Assembly: GCA_951804985.1 (NCBI GenBank)
Contig: OX638130.1
Coordinates: forward strand, 434,001 to 498,000
Source: Dryomyza anilis
Lineage: Eukaryota > Arthropoda > Insecta > Diptera > Dryomyzidae
DNA length: 64,000 bases
Direction: 5' to 3'
A model generated the notes under the pieces. That model worked only from the letters and a program-made list of their open reading frames with translations. It had not been told where the DNA came from and did no database searches. Position numbers and translations under genes: made by a program. Within the stretch, counting starts at the first letter, position 1; every line of letters begins with the position of its first letter. Shown in pieces: positions 11,295 to 26,200 of this stretch.

Positions 11295-14200
11295 CTAAGA
11301 AAACATACTGTTTAGTGCGGTAATACGAATTCGGAATATACTTACATCATTGTGTGGAATAACTGGTTTGGCGAACGTTTGCAGTTCATCTAACAAAGCA
11401 TCGAGTGCGTTTTCTGGTGTGACTCCCCCGCTGACAGTGATCGGCCCCATCCTGGGACTTGGGATTGGCTGTGAGTAAAAATAAATATTATAACTGAAGT
11501 CATCAAATGATAAAGCATAAATATATTTAATAATGTTGTCACTTATTAAAATATTTAGAAAAGTTTGTAATAAAAGGTCTACTGAATCGACAAAATCGAC
11601 CTTTTTATTTTGCATGAATATTATTATATCGTTGTTTTAATATAAGGTATAACAAGTTATACATTTAAATATCTGTCTAATTCAGACTAGATATTGCTCT
11701 ATACAAAATGAAATTTTGAGGAAGTGAATTCGATTAACAAAAATAATGTTAAATCATCTGAAAAGCCAAATGTGTAAGACAGACATACTAACTGCATAGA
11801 ATATTATTCCAGGAATATTTACAAAGGACGAGTTTGTCGACATGTGCACTTAACCTAGAATCACACGATTGGTGCAAAATATCAACAATCAACACAATTT
11901 TTTCGAATATCAATAAATGAGGGGACATTTTCTGTTGACGCACATTTGTATCACCAAATTGCGTCGATTTTTGTTGACTATTCGAGCATCAATAATATAC
12001 ATCAACTTTTGATGCAAACTGAAATTTATTCAATTTAGTCAATCGTGTGATTCGAGCGTTAGACTTTTTATTTTAAATATTTGTTATATTTATTTCGACT
12101 CAGTCTTAAGAACCTATAATACAGATATAGCGATTAGTAAGAACATTTGATCTTACAATCTCTACATAATCGAATTGTGTTCGTCTACATATATGCAAAA
12201 CAAAAAATATTGCCAATTGTGTGCCCAATTAACATGCTCGTAAACTGTAAAAAATTGAATTGTTCTGAGATATTTAAATAGACGTCCAAGAAAAAAAAGT
12301 ATGCCTCATGCACACAGCATGCTTACTTAAAATATTAAATAATACTAACATTTTTGATTTCGAAAATAAAAAAAAACAAATGTAAGGGGTTTAACCAAAA
12401 ACATTATTTTAAGTGTCTTTCAGCGCCACTCAAATAATAATTTGCATTTAAATGATACACAATTAAATTAATATGTATTTGGTGTGATACTATTGTGAAA
12501 TTCAATCATTTCCAATGTATTCATTTAGGAATATCGTCAAATAAGATTTTTCAAGTTCACGAAGAAGCTTTTAAATCATTTAAGAACATATTTTATAACT
12601 TAATTGGAATACCGTGGTGGCATTTAATTAATTAGATATGCTAAGTATCGTTTTGTCATGGCATACATAGATTATTTTCCCATATAACACTGTGTTAATC
12701 TGTGAATAATTGAATGACGATCTGATCCAAATGTATATAATATCTGTATGTGCATTAAAATTATTTTAAACATAAGTGGGAACAAATGTATGAGTAGAGG
12801 GTAAAATGGTTTAACTAGCAATTTTTAATTTATAGTAGTTTATTGTATTGTGACTATATATATGGTTCTTTGTAACATTTCAAGTGATGTTTTTTTTAAC
12901 CGAAACTTGCAAAAAAAATATATAACAAAACATTGACTACACATATATTTGGCTAAATGTACAACCAGAAATGTTTTTGATTTTGTCTGAAAATAACTTT
13001 TTTGTTACTACCAAAAGATAACATTATATAAACACAAAATATCCAATACAAAGAAAAATATTTTTTTTATAAATTGATCGATCGCATTTATGTATATTGA
13101 AATTTATCGGACATGTTCGGAATTTCACTTTCGATTGAAATATCTTTTTTTTTAACGGAACTCAACTCTCGTATTCATAATAGAGGTATTCATTTCACTT
13201 CGTATCTACTGCTTATAAGCGTACGTATGTCGTAAAAAGCTTTACAATGTAGAATTCGTACGACGATACAAAGTGAAATGAATATAATTATTCATTATAG
13301 GCTCGCAAAATTAGATTGTAAATTGAATATAAAAAAATTGATTCTTATAGCTTTAAACAAAAAAATACTCAATGTATAGCATCATTTATGATTCTAAATA
13401 GAAGATATTAGAGCTGCAGTGTTATTTCGAAAGTCGAACGAAAAAAGGAACCAGAATTTTATTTAAACGATTTGAATTATATTTAATACTTTTATTTTAG
13501 AGTTCAAAATCTAGTTCTAGACCAATAGAAAACAGAATTCAAATTTTAAATCGATTTTGGTCGAATGCTGGAACATGCCGTTTTAATTTATATTTATTTT
13601 GAAATACGAACGATTCAATTGAAAATTCAAACATGATTATGTGTTTTAGTATTTGTAATTTATGTCCCAAAACTTAATGTTATATGTGATCATGATAAAT
13701 ATACCTGAAAAAATCCTGTTTTTTACGGCATTTTACGCTCGATTTTACAAGGTTTTTTTGCTGTTTTATACTGATAAAAGCTCTAATTTGAAATATTTTT
13801 GATTGAAAATGAACATCGTATACTGGACAACAGAATTTACCGAATTATTAGTTGAAATGTTTAAACCAATCTAATATTTACCCAATACTGTGTCTTTTTT
13901 TACACGATATTCTCTGGAACGTATCTGCCGTTTAAAAACAGGATTGTTTATATTTTTAATGTAAGGCGTAGTTTTAACGTTTTTAAATAATCGATGTAGT
14001 CACATTCAACATATACAGATATTCATAATCTATCATAGGGCAACATTTATGAAGGAACGGATGAATGACCAGTCACTTTAACCATATAAACTACTATTTT
14101 AAATTTCGAACAAGCCTGATTGAGATTATGCATATGACAATGAGGACATGAAAAACATTATTTGAACACTGAGATTGAATAAATGTGAAGAAATGGATTT

Positions 14201-17200
14201 AAGTAATACAAGAGTTCAAAATATCGATTATAGAAGAAAAGTTATAAATCTGATATTTCTGTACAAATAAGTATTTGAATATAGTATATATACAAATATA
14301 TTAAGTAAATCATGAAAAGCAAACAAAATATTTTTTAAATGCCAATTTTGTTTTAAACAACAATCGAACATTAACTATGTGGTAGGTATTAATTTTGAAT
14401 TTGTTTTTAGAAATTTGTATAAATCTATTTAAAATATTGATATTTAAAAGCTCTGTTTAAGATATATTTTAACAACACAAATACAATTATACGGAAATGG
14501 AAAAACTGATTTCAAAAATGAATTATTACTCAGTTATTGCCTCTTTGAAGTTAGCACTCCATCGCCAGTTGAACTATAATTATAGAAAATGAATAAGAAG
14601 AACCACAGATGTAAAAGTAAATGGATGAAAAACCCAATAAACGAGATTAATGTACATTTGTGGCTTGTTTGTATTGATTACATTAAATACTGACATGATA
14701 CCCAAGTAACAACAGTAAGGCAAATGTCACTGACATTATCTCTATTTAATCTAATAGTTGGAAATTTCAGCTATTTCACAAGGTAATAAAATTTAAAGTT
14801 TTTATTATTTTTGCAAAAAATGTTCCATGTACTGTTGGTTACTTGGGTAAATATATAATTCTCCGTATTCATAAAATTATTTCATCGTATGTAAATAAAT
14901 TTTTTCCAACAAGACACTCGACACTACATATTTCCATATAACTAAAATAAGTATTGTCTTTGTTCAACGAATCTTCCTTAACTCTACTATTATAGCAGTC
15001 CTATTCTCTAAATTCATTGGAAATGTTTGATTTTTCTGTAAAAACTTTTCGAGTTCAAGATTGATTTTTTTTATAAAAATTATTACAAACTTTAAAATCA
15101 TTTTTAAAACTATGTTACATTCGATATCTACAACATATATGTAAAAAATCTCAAAAAAAATAAATATCAATTCACCAATATTCAAACACCATTGTGTCTG
15201 GAGTCAAAGTTAAATAAGTATTCAAAATTAAAATAATATTTTATGTAGAAGAAATCCTTCAATACGTTTAACGAAACTTGAATTAGGATCTTAAAATATG
15301 CGTTTTTTTTTTCAAATATGAATTAACAATAAAATCATGATATATTTTACCATGTTACAAAATAAATTCGTACAAATAATTACACTGCCCGACAAAAGTC
15401 AAATTTTGACATGGTGCAGTAAAAGTTGCAACCAATATTGGATACATTTGTGGCGCTGATTCCGAAAATGCCATCGGTTTGGTCAAATTGGCTCTAGTTT
15501 TTCAATTTCCCATTATTTTGATTTGCTTTTATTTTTAAAATTCCAACAAAAGAAAATAATGAAATTATCTTTTCGATATTAGACGCAGATGCAAAAAAAA
15601 ATAAACATTATGAATAGAAAATGTTCTTACTGAATGGAAAAAAAATAAAAATAATTTTTATACATTGTCATGGAACGCCATTACTCTTTATTATACTCTT
15701 TAAAATCCCATTTAATCCAAATAAATTTCGACTCTTGGTTAAAAAGTTCTTAATAAAAGATTAAATTTAGACAGCATTTTTTTACTTGTTAAATTTGAAT
15801 TTTCAAAAGAAAAATTAAAATTTAACAAGTAAAAAATGTTGCCTTTTTTAAGGGTGTGTGCGAATTTGACTAAATGCTGACTAAATTATTTCATTATATT
15901 CTTTTGTTGAATCAGCGCCACAAATGTATCCAACTTTTACTGCACTTAATAGGGCAGTGTTATTAATGTTTAATGATGAGACATGTATTTCAAATAAGAT
16001 ATTAATAAAATAACTGGTAATGACATGCACAACATTTTTTAAATTTAAAATAGTTATATGTTAACATTGTTGTCTGTAATATATTGGTATGTCTCTATTT
16101 CTAAAGAAATGCTAATAGATAATCTACACCGAAAAAATTACTGTAGTAAATTATACTACATTTATGTCTTTGTTTTAAAAAAATGCACTTCTACTACATT
16201 TTGATCGTTTATTAATACATTTGTATTCATGTGTCTGGATTTTACTACACAATGTATTAGACATACGTTTTCTACATATTTCAAATACGTTTTCTACATA
16301 TTTCTACATTTTTTCGGTGTAGATATACGGCGTCCAATAAATCAGTCAAATATGTAGATCAGAGAGAAAGAATGAATTTCGTTTTTGTAATATATTTTTC
16401 AGTGGTTCGAGCTACTCAGAATCCGTAAAAACATTTTCAAATATATGTAAATCTGAAATGGTCACAGTCAAATAATATATTACTTAGGGTGTGACGAAGT
16501 TTGGAAAATAAACTGGAAATATCGGTAATTTCAATTTAGAAAATTTTTGAACAATTTAAATTAAACAAAATTTAATAAACTGATTCCCAACTTAACCAAT
16601 TACTAAAAACCAATGACCTGCAAATCGACGATTTAGTTTGTCCTCAAATTTATACAAATTCGCACACATCCTTAGAATAAAATTGAATTGACAAATAGCA
16701 CGTACTGATCAACATGAAAGGGAATGGCTGATGTAATGAATATGAGTAATTTTACAAAATAAATTAAAACATTTTAAGTGAGAGTAATCAACACAATAGA
16801 TAATTATTTAATATATCTATAATTATATAGCGCATTAAGAAATCAGACTTATTTAAATTGATGATGTTTAAACTCATACATATAAAAAATATATATTTTT
16901 CGTGAAAAAACATTGAATTGTATCAAATATTTAGTTTTAATTCCTTTCGGAAAGAGAACTTTCTTAAATTTGAATTGAATTTTTTTTTAGTCATACTTGA
17001 CAAATAATTTGAGGTATCAAAATTTCAGAAAATAAATATTGCTATAAACGGTTTTAAAATTGAATCACATACTTCCTAATGTAATACTACCCAGCAGGAA
17101 ATGACATTATTGACGACAAGGGCATCAATGATGAATCGAGAATATTGGAAAATTTGTCATTGATGAATATGTCAACAACTATTCTATAAAGGACATTACA

Positions 17201-20200
17201 TTAAAGATATGTTACACCATATGTCATCAGATATATATTTAGGAAATTATGAACATTTTGTCAATTATGATATCTATAATGCAGTTTTCTAAGATAAGTC
17301 AATAATTCATTGTAATGATGGATTTTATGAACGGACGTTTTTTATAAAGCAAATTAAAATTTGTAGGTCCTGCCTAACGATTTTGCCGGCGCTTATAAAC
17401 GCCACTGCCCAAATATTGAAATTAAAAAAAAAAAATTCTCAACATAAAAATTAAATGACATATTTTCCGTACGAAATGTACGATTTGTTTCGCTCTTCGC
17501 ATATGTTAGCCGAAGTTAACGAAACTTGTCGAAATTCTCTCATATTCATATTATGTGTTGCTACTTACATACAATTTGTATGTGTTCGCACAGTTCCATC
17601 TGCCGACTTCTGTTGGCATATGCATACTATGGTTGGGGCTTAAGTGATGATAAGTGATGATTAAGTGTAGATTGAGGAGTAAAAGGCGCACAATGAATGA
17701 TACACTCAATAATGACCTTAAAACAATCTCCGAGTGGGGTCTTGCAAATAGAGATGATTTTAATGCAAGCAAGACCCAATGTTGTCTGTTATCTCACAAA
17801 AGAATGGATTCACCCTTCCCTCCCCTCAATATGGACTCTGTGGATATTGCGCAGTCAGCTGCTCTTGACTTTCTGGGTATATTAATTCAATGTGACCTCC
17901 GTTGGAATGATCACATATTTGATGTGTCGTAAGAAGCGGCCAAGTGCCTCGGTTTTCTGAAACGTTGTAAGACATACTTCACTCCTGCTGACTTGCGCAC
18001 TGTCTACACCACCAATATTCGGCCTAAGATGGTATACAATTCACACATATGTGCAGGGGCTTCAAAATCTTTTTTGGAGTTCCTGGATCGAATCCAACAA
18101 CGTGCAATATATTTAATAGGGGATGACAATATTTCATCCTCTATTGGTTCTCTTAAGCACCGAAATTTAAAGCAAACATCCACCGACACTACTCCATCTT
18201 TCCTCCTCCTTTGAACCTATAATCCTTTCTTACGATCAACACTGTGCATTGCAAGAATAGGGGGCATCTCCTGAGCGTTGGTTAGTTTGTAAAAAAAAAA
18301 AAAAAAAAATCATCCATGAACAATTTCCTTGATTCATCATTGATTACCTTGACGTCGATTCCTTCTGTGATATTCCTTTTGTTATTTTTTAAAGTCTGAG
18401 AGAGGTATGTTAATACTTTGTATAAACAAAGTGAATAAACAAAAAACCAAATGTATATTAAATCATATGGACATTTTTAGCATAATATAATTCAGATGAA
18501 ATTTATATCACTTGGTCGAAATTAGTTTAATTTATTTATTCAGCATTTCTTCAATTAAAAAAAGAACATTTTCTGGAATTAAAGAAACACTGTCCAGATA
18601 TTGAATAATTGAAGGTTTCCACATACTTTTAATAAATTTAACGATATTAGAATTTTTTTTCTCTAAGCCAGATATACAATAAAAATAAATCATATCCGAA
18701 TTAAAATAACATGTTATAATACATGTTATAATAACTTATAAACTTTAAATAATTGAAAATATTATAAATTTAGAATGGGATTCATTTCGTTAAATCAAAT
18801 CTCGAACATTTCGTTCGACTTAGTCTAATACGGGGCAAAACGATAGCATTTAGTTTAAATTAATATAAAATGACAAACATATACGAGGTATAAGGGGGCA
18901 GACTATGCCTACTTTAAAACAAAGAAAAATACTTTCACGTTATATTAATGTTTCATGCCGACTGCCTATAAATTGGTTTCTACAAGTCTAACGAAAATAA
19001 TTTCGAAATTGTTACTACATGAGTATGTTGTTAATATCAGTTAACACATTTCTCAAAAATAGTCAACTTAATAAATTCAGCAATAGCTGATCTCTTTAAT
19101 ATTTACATTAAGTAAATTACTGAATTTAATTACTAATCAAATACATTTTACAAAAATGTTGTCGTTTCAAAAAATAAAATCACCTTGTTTCCAGTAGTTA
19201 TGTCGGCAGATCGAGGTTGATCATCATTTGCTGGAGGTTCATTTGGAGGCAACCTCTGCTCCTGAACACTGGCCAATCTGTACAACAGAAATATGCATGA
19301 AAATACGTTTATAAACTGAAGTCATCTAACGGAAACCTTTTCAACGTGACCAATGTACCAGTTAGCTTTTTGCAGCGTCGCAAAGCAGATTCAAGACGAT
19401 CTGGTTCTTCTTTCAGAAACTTTTCTTCTCTAACAACTTTTTCCATTTCGTTGGATAAAATGTTACGTACACCATTAGAAAGGGCTGGAAATCGCATTTT
19501 TAGCTCGGCAACGGTCTTGCTGTAACAATAATTTTGAATTTAATAATTTTGTGTGAGTATGTCAAATGAACTACTAACCTAGCTCTACTTAAAACCAACG
19601 CCATATCTTCGACAGCAGCCATATTCACGCGTGTCCTACGGTTGATAACTTCGCCACGTAGTCCTTCTACTGACGATTCCAGATCGCTGAGATCCTTTTC
19701 TAGTCGTATAACCTCCTGCTTGTAGAGATCTTCTTCGCGAGAGATGCGTGTTTTTTCCTGGTCTCCCTGTTGATCCCAATTGCTGCCACTGCTGGACAAG
19801 AGCGTGGCCCGGATGCGCATAAAGGCATCTTTTATATCTTCCCGTACTGCAACAGCCTGTGCTTGTGAGAGTCGGCGTAATGTGCGCACCTCCATGCGCA
19901 AATCTTTAGCTTTCTTCTGGAGTCCGCGCAACTGATTGTATACCTCGGGGGCCAATGCAATGTCGGCGCGGTAACTGATTCCAGCCTGTGTCAAGGCGAT
20001 GGGCTTTGGCGGAGGCGGTGGCTTAAGACGGTCACGCTCTAATTGAAATTAATAAAAAAATGTTTTTGTTAATAATAAATTTTAAAATGTGCAACTAACA
20101 TATTATGCAATTCTCGTTTTATGCTTTACTTTACCTTGTGATGATGTGCGTGGTAGAGTTGAAGATTTTATGGCTGGTTTAGTAGGTTTCGTATCAGCTA

Positions 20201-23200
20201 TGAATGGATATGAAATTTCGTCAAATATAAATATTATTTAAGATTTGCGCAATAAATTGGTATTAACAGTTGCAAAATAATTATTAAGTCTTTGGCAAAA
20301 ATGAATTAAATGTATTTGTTATTTTACCAGTATGCTGAGGACTGTGCGATTTTGGAACCCCTTGAATATCATCACTGAACGAGACAGACTTTTCAAATGA
20401 GACCGACTTATCTGGAATAATCGTGGAAACAGTTAAAAATAGGGAATTAAATTAAAAATGCTATGACAACTCGATGAAGCACTTCCATTACTTACGACAT
20501 GAACTTTTTCCCAGTTTTGGAGCCTTTTCTCTAATATAAATGTCATCTCCAGTTCCGTTAGCTATAGATTTCGTTGTGTTTATTAACATTTATTGGTATA
20601 ATGTTAATATTAATTGAATTAAAACAATAGATTACATTTTCATTAAATTAAAACAAATTGAGTTGCAACAACAAAAAAACATACAAATGCATTTCTAACC
20701 ATGACCATTATTGATCAATATATACACGAATAAAAATATATGTTACGGATTTGTGATAGCTGTATCCAACAGCTTAAAGTAGCTTAAGTATGAAAATCCA
20801 AAAACAAATGTCGTTTTCCTCAAAAAACAGATTGTATGGCAAAAAAACCGTAACAATGTTATTTCCACAATCATTCACCACATTTAACAAAAATCGAAAA
20901 CATTTTAAAATAGTGATAATTTTATTTATAAAGAAATTTTGTGTAAATTATAAAATTATACATATTTTAACAAAAATATATAAATAATAATGAGTGCATG
21001 TGCATTATTATTTAGAATTTAGCCATACCTCTACACTTTACTGGAACTCCCAAATAATTAGGATTAACAGCAGGTATGGCTGTGGGTGTTATTTGGGGAT
21101 TTTGATTAACCAACGCTTTTTGCACTAAGCCTGTTAAATTAGCCAGCTGACGTTCCATATGCTCCACACGAATACGATGGAGATCTTCGGGTCTGAAATT
21201 AATAACGAAAATGTAGTCGACTTTGTGGAAAAGTATATCATAAAAAATATATATTTAATTTAGAAAATGCATTGATAAATGTTCGTTTAAATCATACAAT
21301 TCAATAATGTAAATTATCTCTAATAGTTAAGACATGATCAAGTTCAGAAACTAACTCGATCAGGAAATCAATAAAATTAACACTTTTCTCCTAAAATATA
21401 AATACCAAAATTATATTGTCGAAAGTGAATAAAACACCGCAAAGTTAAACTTCAAATGCAATCCCTGAGTTTTATAGTTTTCATCACGGTCTAAATGATC
21501 AAGTTTTTTTACGTAGGTTCATTGAAAATGAATTTGTTCGTGAAAATGGACATGCATGATGCACACGAATGCGAAGAAAATCAAGCTTTGGTACCATTAC
21601 TTGGTGACAGTACCAATGTCGCAGACAACTAGAAGAAACGTAGCAAAATATATTTGAAATATTTTTTAATAAAAAAATAAAAATGCAAGGTTTAAGCACT
21701 AAAATCATGAGAAACTTGAAACTTTGTATATTATTTATAAAAATAACAGTAGAATGCTGCGTGTTTACGGAAGAAGTGTTTCCAATAACAGATTCGTTTA
21801 GTCAGAATTTTCAAATTACGGAATTATTACAGCTGAAACAATCAATTGATACTATTTCTGCATACGACATTTCGAGAAAACAGTGTTACAAAAATGAAAA
21901 ACCACTGACGAAATCAGATAACGACGATTCGGAGTACGTTGTGGAGGAGAAGTACTTAAAGACAATGCCTTCCGCAATGGCATTGATGGAAAATGCAAGG
22001 TATACCACTGACTGTATTTTATTTAAAACCAATGCTATAAAAAAAATATTACAGAGGTTATACGTCATCTTTAGATAATTCACCTTGGCACCAAGAGGAG
22101 AAACCATCTAAATTAGAAACACTATTCCAGATAACAATCACTTCATTGGCTTTTCTCTCCTTTGGGGGATATTTACTCTGCCTTATAGTCCAAGCGATTA
22201 AAAGCAAAGGTTGTTAAAAACAGTCATATATTTTGTATCGTAATTTTCAATACTTTTATTCGATATAGGCACCACATATTTCCATCCTGTAGCTACAGCA
22301 ACAACAACGACCAACGGAAACGTCAAGCGCATAAAAATTTATCGAAGAAGTCGTAGAGAAGCCTTAATAAGCACAACCATTAAAAATCAGCAAGACATAT
22401 ACGGAACGGCCGATAATACTATTTTTAACTACTATGACATTAATCAAGGTTTCTTTACGGCACCGTTACCAAGTTATAATAGGACATTATTATTATATTT
22501 AGACAATAATCATTTATAAAATGGTAATTATCTTCTACATTTATAATACAGTGTTTGCGTATTAGAGAATTAATAATCTTAATAATGATTTTAATCTATC
22601 GACTGTTTATTTGTTGTATTTGTAGCTTAATTTATGGGCAACAATATTTAGGCACCGATTTTTTTAAATTAATATAAATAAGTTCAAATTTACTAACCTG
22701 GCTGAGTCATACATTTGATTTGCATTTCTCGGCAATCGTCCTGGGCCCATTTTCATGCCGTATAGAGCATATTGTTCTTCGGAAATTGCAGCTTCACTGA
22801 ATATATAAATAAACAGTCGTAGAAATAAAACATTACCATTAATTAGAGTGATAATTTACAAAATATTTAATAGGTTTTATTATATTTGTAAAAGTATAAC
22901 GTACCTATTCTCTTCATCAATGATGGGAGCCACTACATTACCACGAGTACCGTATTGACTATAATAAGGCTCCTCATAACTTCCACGGGTACCTCGTTCA
23001 GGTGAACTGGAATAACCATCTGCAGAAAAATAATCACATTTGTAACGTTAACACATAAATTAATTAACTGCATTTTTTATAAAATAAATATCATTTGTAT
23101 TTTTCAGTTGAAAAATATATAAATGGTTTTTAATTAAACTTTGACTTTATTATTAGTATTAAATTAGAGCATGTTAAAAGATCCATCAATCGAGATGTCA

Positions 23201-26200
23201 AAAGTTTTAAATAATGAGTCAAGACTATTTTTGTGTTATGAAAAATGAGTCTGTGATTCCGAAGATACGGTTTAAAAATGTTTATTTGGTTAGGTTTACA
23301 AAATTTGATCAAGTTATATCAAATGAAAGGTAATTCAATATCCAACAAACATTTGTCAGAACATTTTTAAATTGGTTTACTAGTTTAAGAGAACTCGATA
23401 GAAGAACTTGAAAAAAAGTATATTTTCAAAAAAAAATGTATATAAAAAATTCATTTAAAAAACTGGAAAAAAACGATAAAGTAATATGATACACAAATTG
23501 TTAATTTTCCAAAATTAATTTACACTCTTTCCAAGAAATTGAGCTATCAATGGTAAAAATATATGGGTAACATTTGAGGATAAATCAAGTTATGTGAAAG
23601 CAATATAATTGAGTGCTATACAAATATGCATACAAATAAAAAATGTGAGGGATCACGCCAATTTTTTGAGCACCTATTGCTAGATGATTGTTTATAATTA
23701 ATTTTAAATTTTATAGCTTTATCATGAATACTTTACGAGATATGAGATTCTAAAAGTATGGGATATAGTTGAGTAGGTCGACTAAATCGACTCATTTTCG
23801 AACTTAGAATTACTATTTTACTAAAATATATTGAAACTAAATTTCATCGCACATAAATTGACTCGGAAAGTGATGTTGATCAAGAAAATATATACTCTTT
23901 CATACCGGTCACGCCTACTAAGAGGCAGGTTATACATTTTATAACCTGTAACTAGGGAATACAATTTGATCCTGTTTTCGTAATCCCGGGATTGAACACT
24001 TTTCAATCCCGGGATCTCAGGATCCCGGGATTAGTTCAAAATACAAGTAATTTTAAAAAATATTTGTTTTACTCCATACTCAAACCATAATTTGACTTTT
24101 TTTAGTTATTTTCAAATCAATTAAGGTATAATAGCTGTGCTCCCGTGACAGTTAAACCAGATATATTTCACTGGAACGCCAACGGATCTATTTTTAGAAA
24201 ACTTGACAACATTTGATTTAACTGGATAGATCCAGCTTTTGATCTGGTTCTAATTGTTTCTTGATGTTTTGTATAGAAAATAGAGCTTTGGCTCTAAATC
24301 ACACGCCACGGGAACATAGTTAATGATTAACAGGAACAAGAAAGTTAATAAATATTGTCTAAACTAACGATAAAAATTACTAAACTTCTGGTAGTTTTGA
24401 AATTTGTTATTTTAACCATTTTTCGTGAAAAAAACAAATAAATTACATATTGTGAGTTTTATACACATACTCAGTGGTTAGTGCGTTGGACTGCGAGCCG
24501 AAAGGTCCCCGGCTCAAGCCTCAACTGGGGCTAACAATATCTTTTCATAGAAACATTCTATACCGCGCTACTTCTCGGCAGTAAATGGCAAACCTACGAG
24601 AGTAAACATTGCTAATGAAAAGCTCTCACTCGCCGTTCGAATTCGGCAATAAACTGTAGGTCCCACCACTTTGAGTACAAATATAACATCCAAAGCTCAA
24701 ACTGGTGAGAGAGCTCGGCATAAGTTCTTATAGGACTGTAGTGCCAAACTATAATTATTATAGTCTTTATCAAATTTCTTCTCAAAAAGTTAAGAAAAAG
24801 AAACAATTAGTGTGCAATAATAATTAATAATAATTTTTTTGCATTATGGTTATATAAAAAAAAAACAGAACACGAATTAGGTTAAGGGACCGAATATTGA
24901 ATGAATTTTATATCGTGTTGTGTGCAGTACTATTACAAAATAGTGATATGTTGACAATACCGAAAATCTCAGGATTAGTACTTTTTAATCCCGGGATTTT
25001 CGGGAAATCAGTGAGCCAATTTAAAAAGGGCGTGAGAAATGTTTATTGGGTATTTAATTACCTTTCATTCTATATAACACTAGAACATATGAGTTGTATA
25101 GAACGCGAGATATTTACAAATATATGTGATCACCTTTTTGAAAGCTCAATACAAAAGTTATTGCCCAATATCTCGTTAACCTATACATAAAAAAATTTTG
25201 AGTTGATATATTGAAATTTTGCGAGTCATTTCCAATAATACAAAATTAATGATATTTACTGCGTAAACTTTTTTCACATTTTGTTGTGTAGTGTAATCAA
25301 AGAAGTAAAATATAATTGTAAGACAACAAACCACTGTTTCATTAATCTTACCCACTGTTAACTTATTACGGTCTGAATACATTCCACGTGGCAACGTTTG
25401 TGATGCTCCAATGTAGTACGGCTGCTGTTTACCGGGCTAAAATTAAATAATAATAATAAATATAAATATGTTCGTAAATATTATTTTCCCATTTGATCTA
25501 ACAAAATCATTTTGGAGTCGTCGTGAAAAAATTACAATTTTCATATTTCCATCTGATAAATATAATAATAATAATTTGACTCTATTAAGACAATTATATA
25601 AACATTACGCCACCACTGGGGGTCATACTATTAATGGCTATAAGCCAAATAAATACATTGCATTACGACACGTTGCGAAAAATGCCGTCTATAGTCGTAA
25701 TTAAAATTTCACTTGGAAAACAATCAAATAAACTTAAGGTACGAACACCTGTGACTTGCAAAGGCAATTAATTAGTTAAGCACATTGTTTACATTATTAA
25801 CATTAGGTGAGAGTATTATTCTATAAATCCACATATATTATTCTATAAAACCACACTGTAACTATTTCTAACTGATAGAACCAGAGGTGGAATGAAATAA
25901 AATCAAATCTGTATTTCGATTTTAAAATATACTCTTAAAACGGTGCCTAAAATACATTCGTATCGATCTTTCATAGCGTCTTTTTTCGTTATATGCAGGT
26001 CCATTAAATGATTATTTGGAGCAGATCCTTGTAATTGGTATATCGGTCTATTTTCAGACAGTGCAGTGCAAAAAAAAATAATTAATGGTAATCCAGTCCA
26101 AACTAACCAATGATGAATCGATGACATTAGAAAGTTTATCATTGATGAATATGTCCACAACAATTTCATAAAGTACATGGCATTAAAGATGTCATACACC

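Larger units (their letters stand above)
11469..19183 (-). other. Large intron of the AIP3-domain gene (7.7 kb) with insertions
   Basis: The intron lies between the exons at 19184-19277 and 11346-11468 and keeps phase 0. I found no exon inside it. It contains an ATCACACGATT-ended MITE (11858-12053), a partial palindrome (13189-13283), a small MITE (14700-14848), a TTA-flanked MITE (15383-15959), a CTACACCG-ended MITE (16133-16323), a half element with a CCCAGCAGGAAATG end (17090-17340) and a 5'-truncated LINE (17655-18309). Confidence 0.8.
23020..25351 (-). other. Intron of the AIP3-domain gene rich in repeats
   Basis: No exon was found. The stretch contains a fly-typical dispersed repeat with GTCGACTAAATCGACTC (23770-23920), paired clusters of TCCCGGGATT palindromes (23965-24035 and 24990-25010), a MITE-like pair of TAGCTGTGCTCCCGTG-type ends (24132-24322) and a tRNA-derived SINE (24466-24760). 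Confidence 0.7.

Noticed and set aside
17654..18214. Two plus-strand open frames of 92 and 73 codons as host genes
   Set aside because: They are adjoining pieces of one dead LINE reverse transcriptase followed by a poly(A) run.
21886..22107. 73-codon minus-strand frame
   Set aside because: Antisense of the nested membrane-protein gene, whose three exons join in phase.
24477..24545. Functional tRNA gene
   Set aside because: No closing acceptor stem, degraded B box, and a SINE body follows directly.
24897..25190. 97-codon plus-strand frame with a hydrophobic start
   Set aside because: Lies in repeat-rich intron DNA, AT-biased codons, crosses a TCCCGGGATT palindrome cluster; no support.
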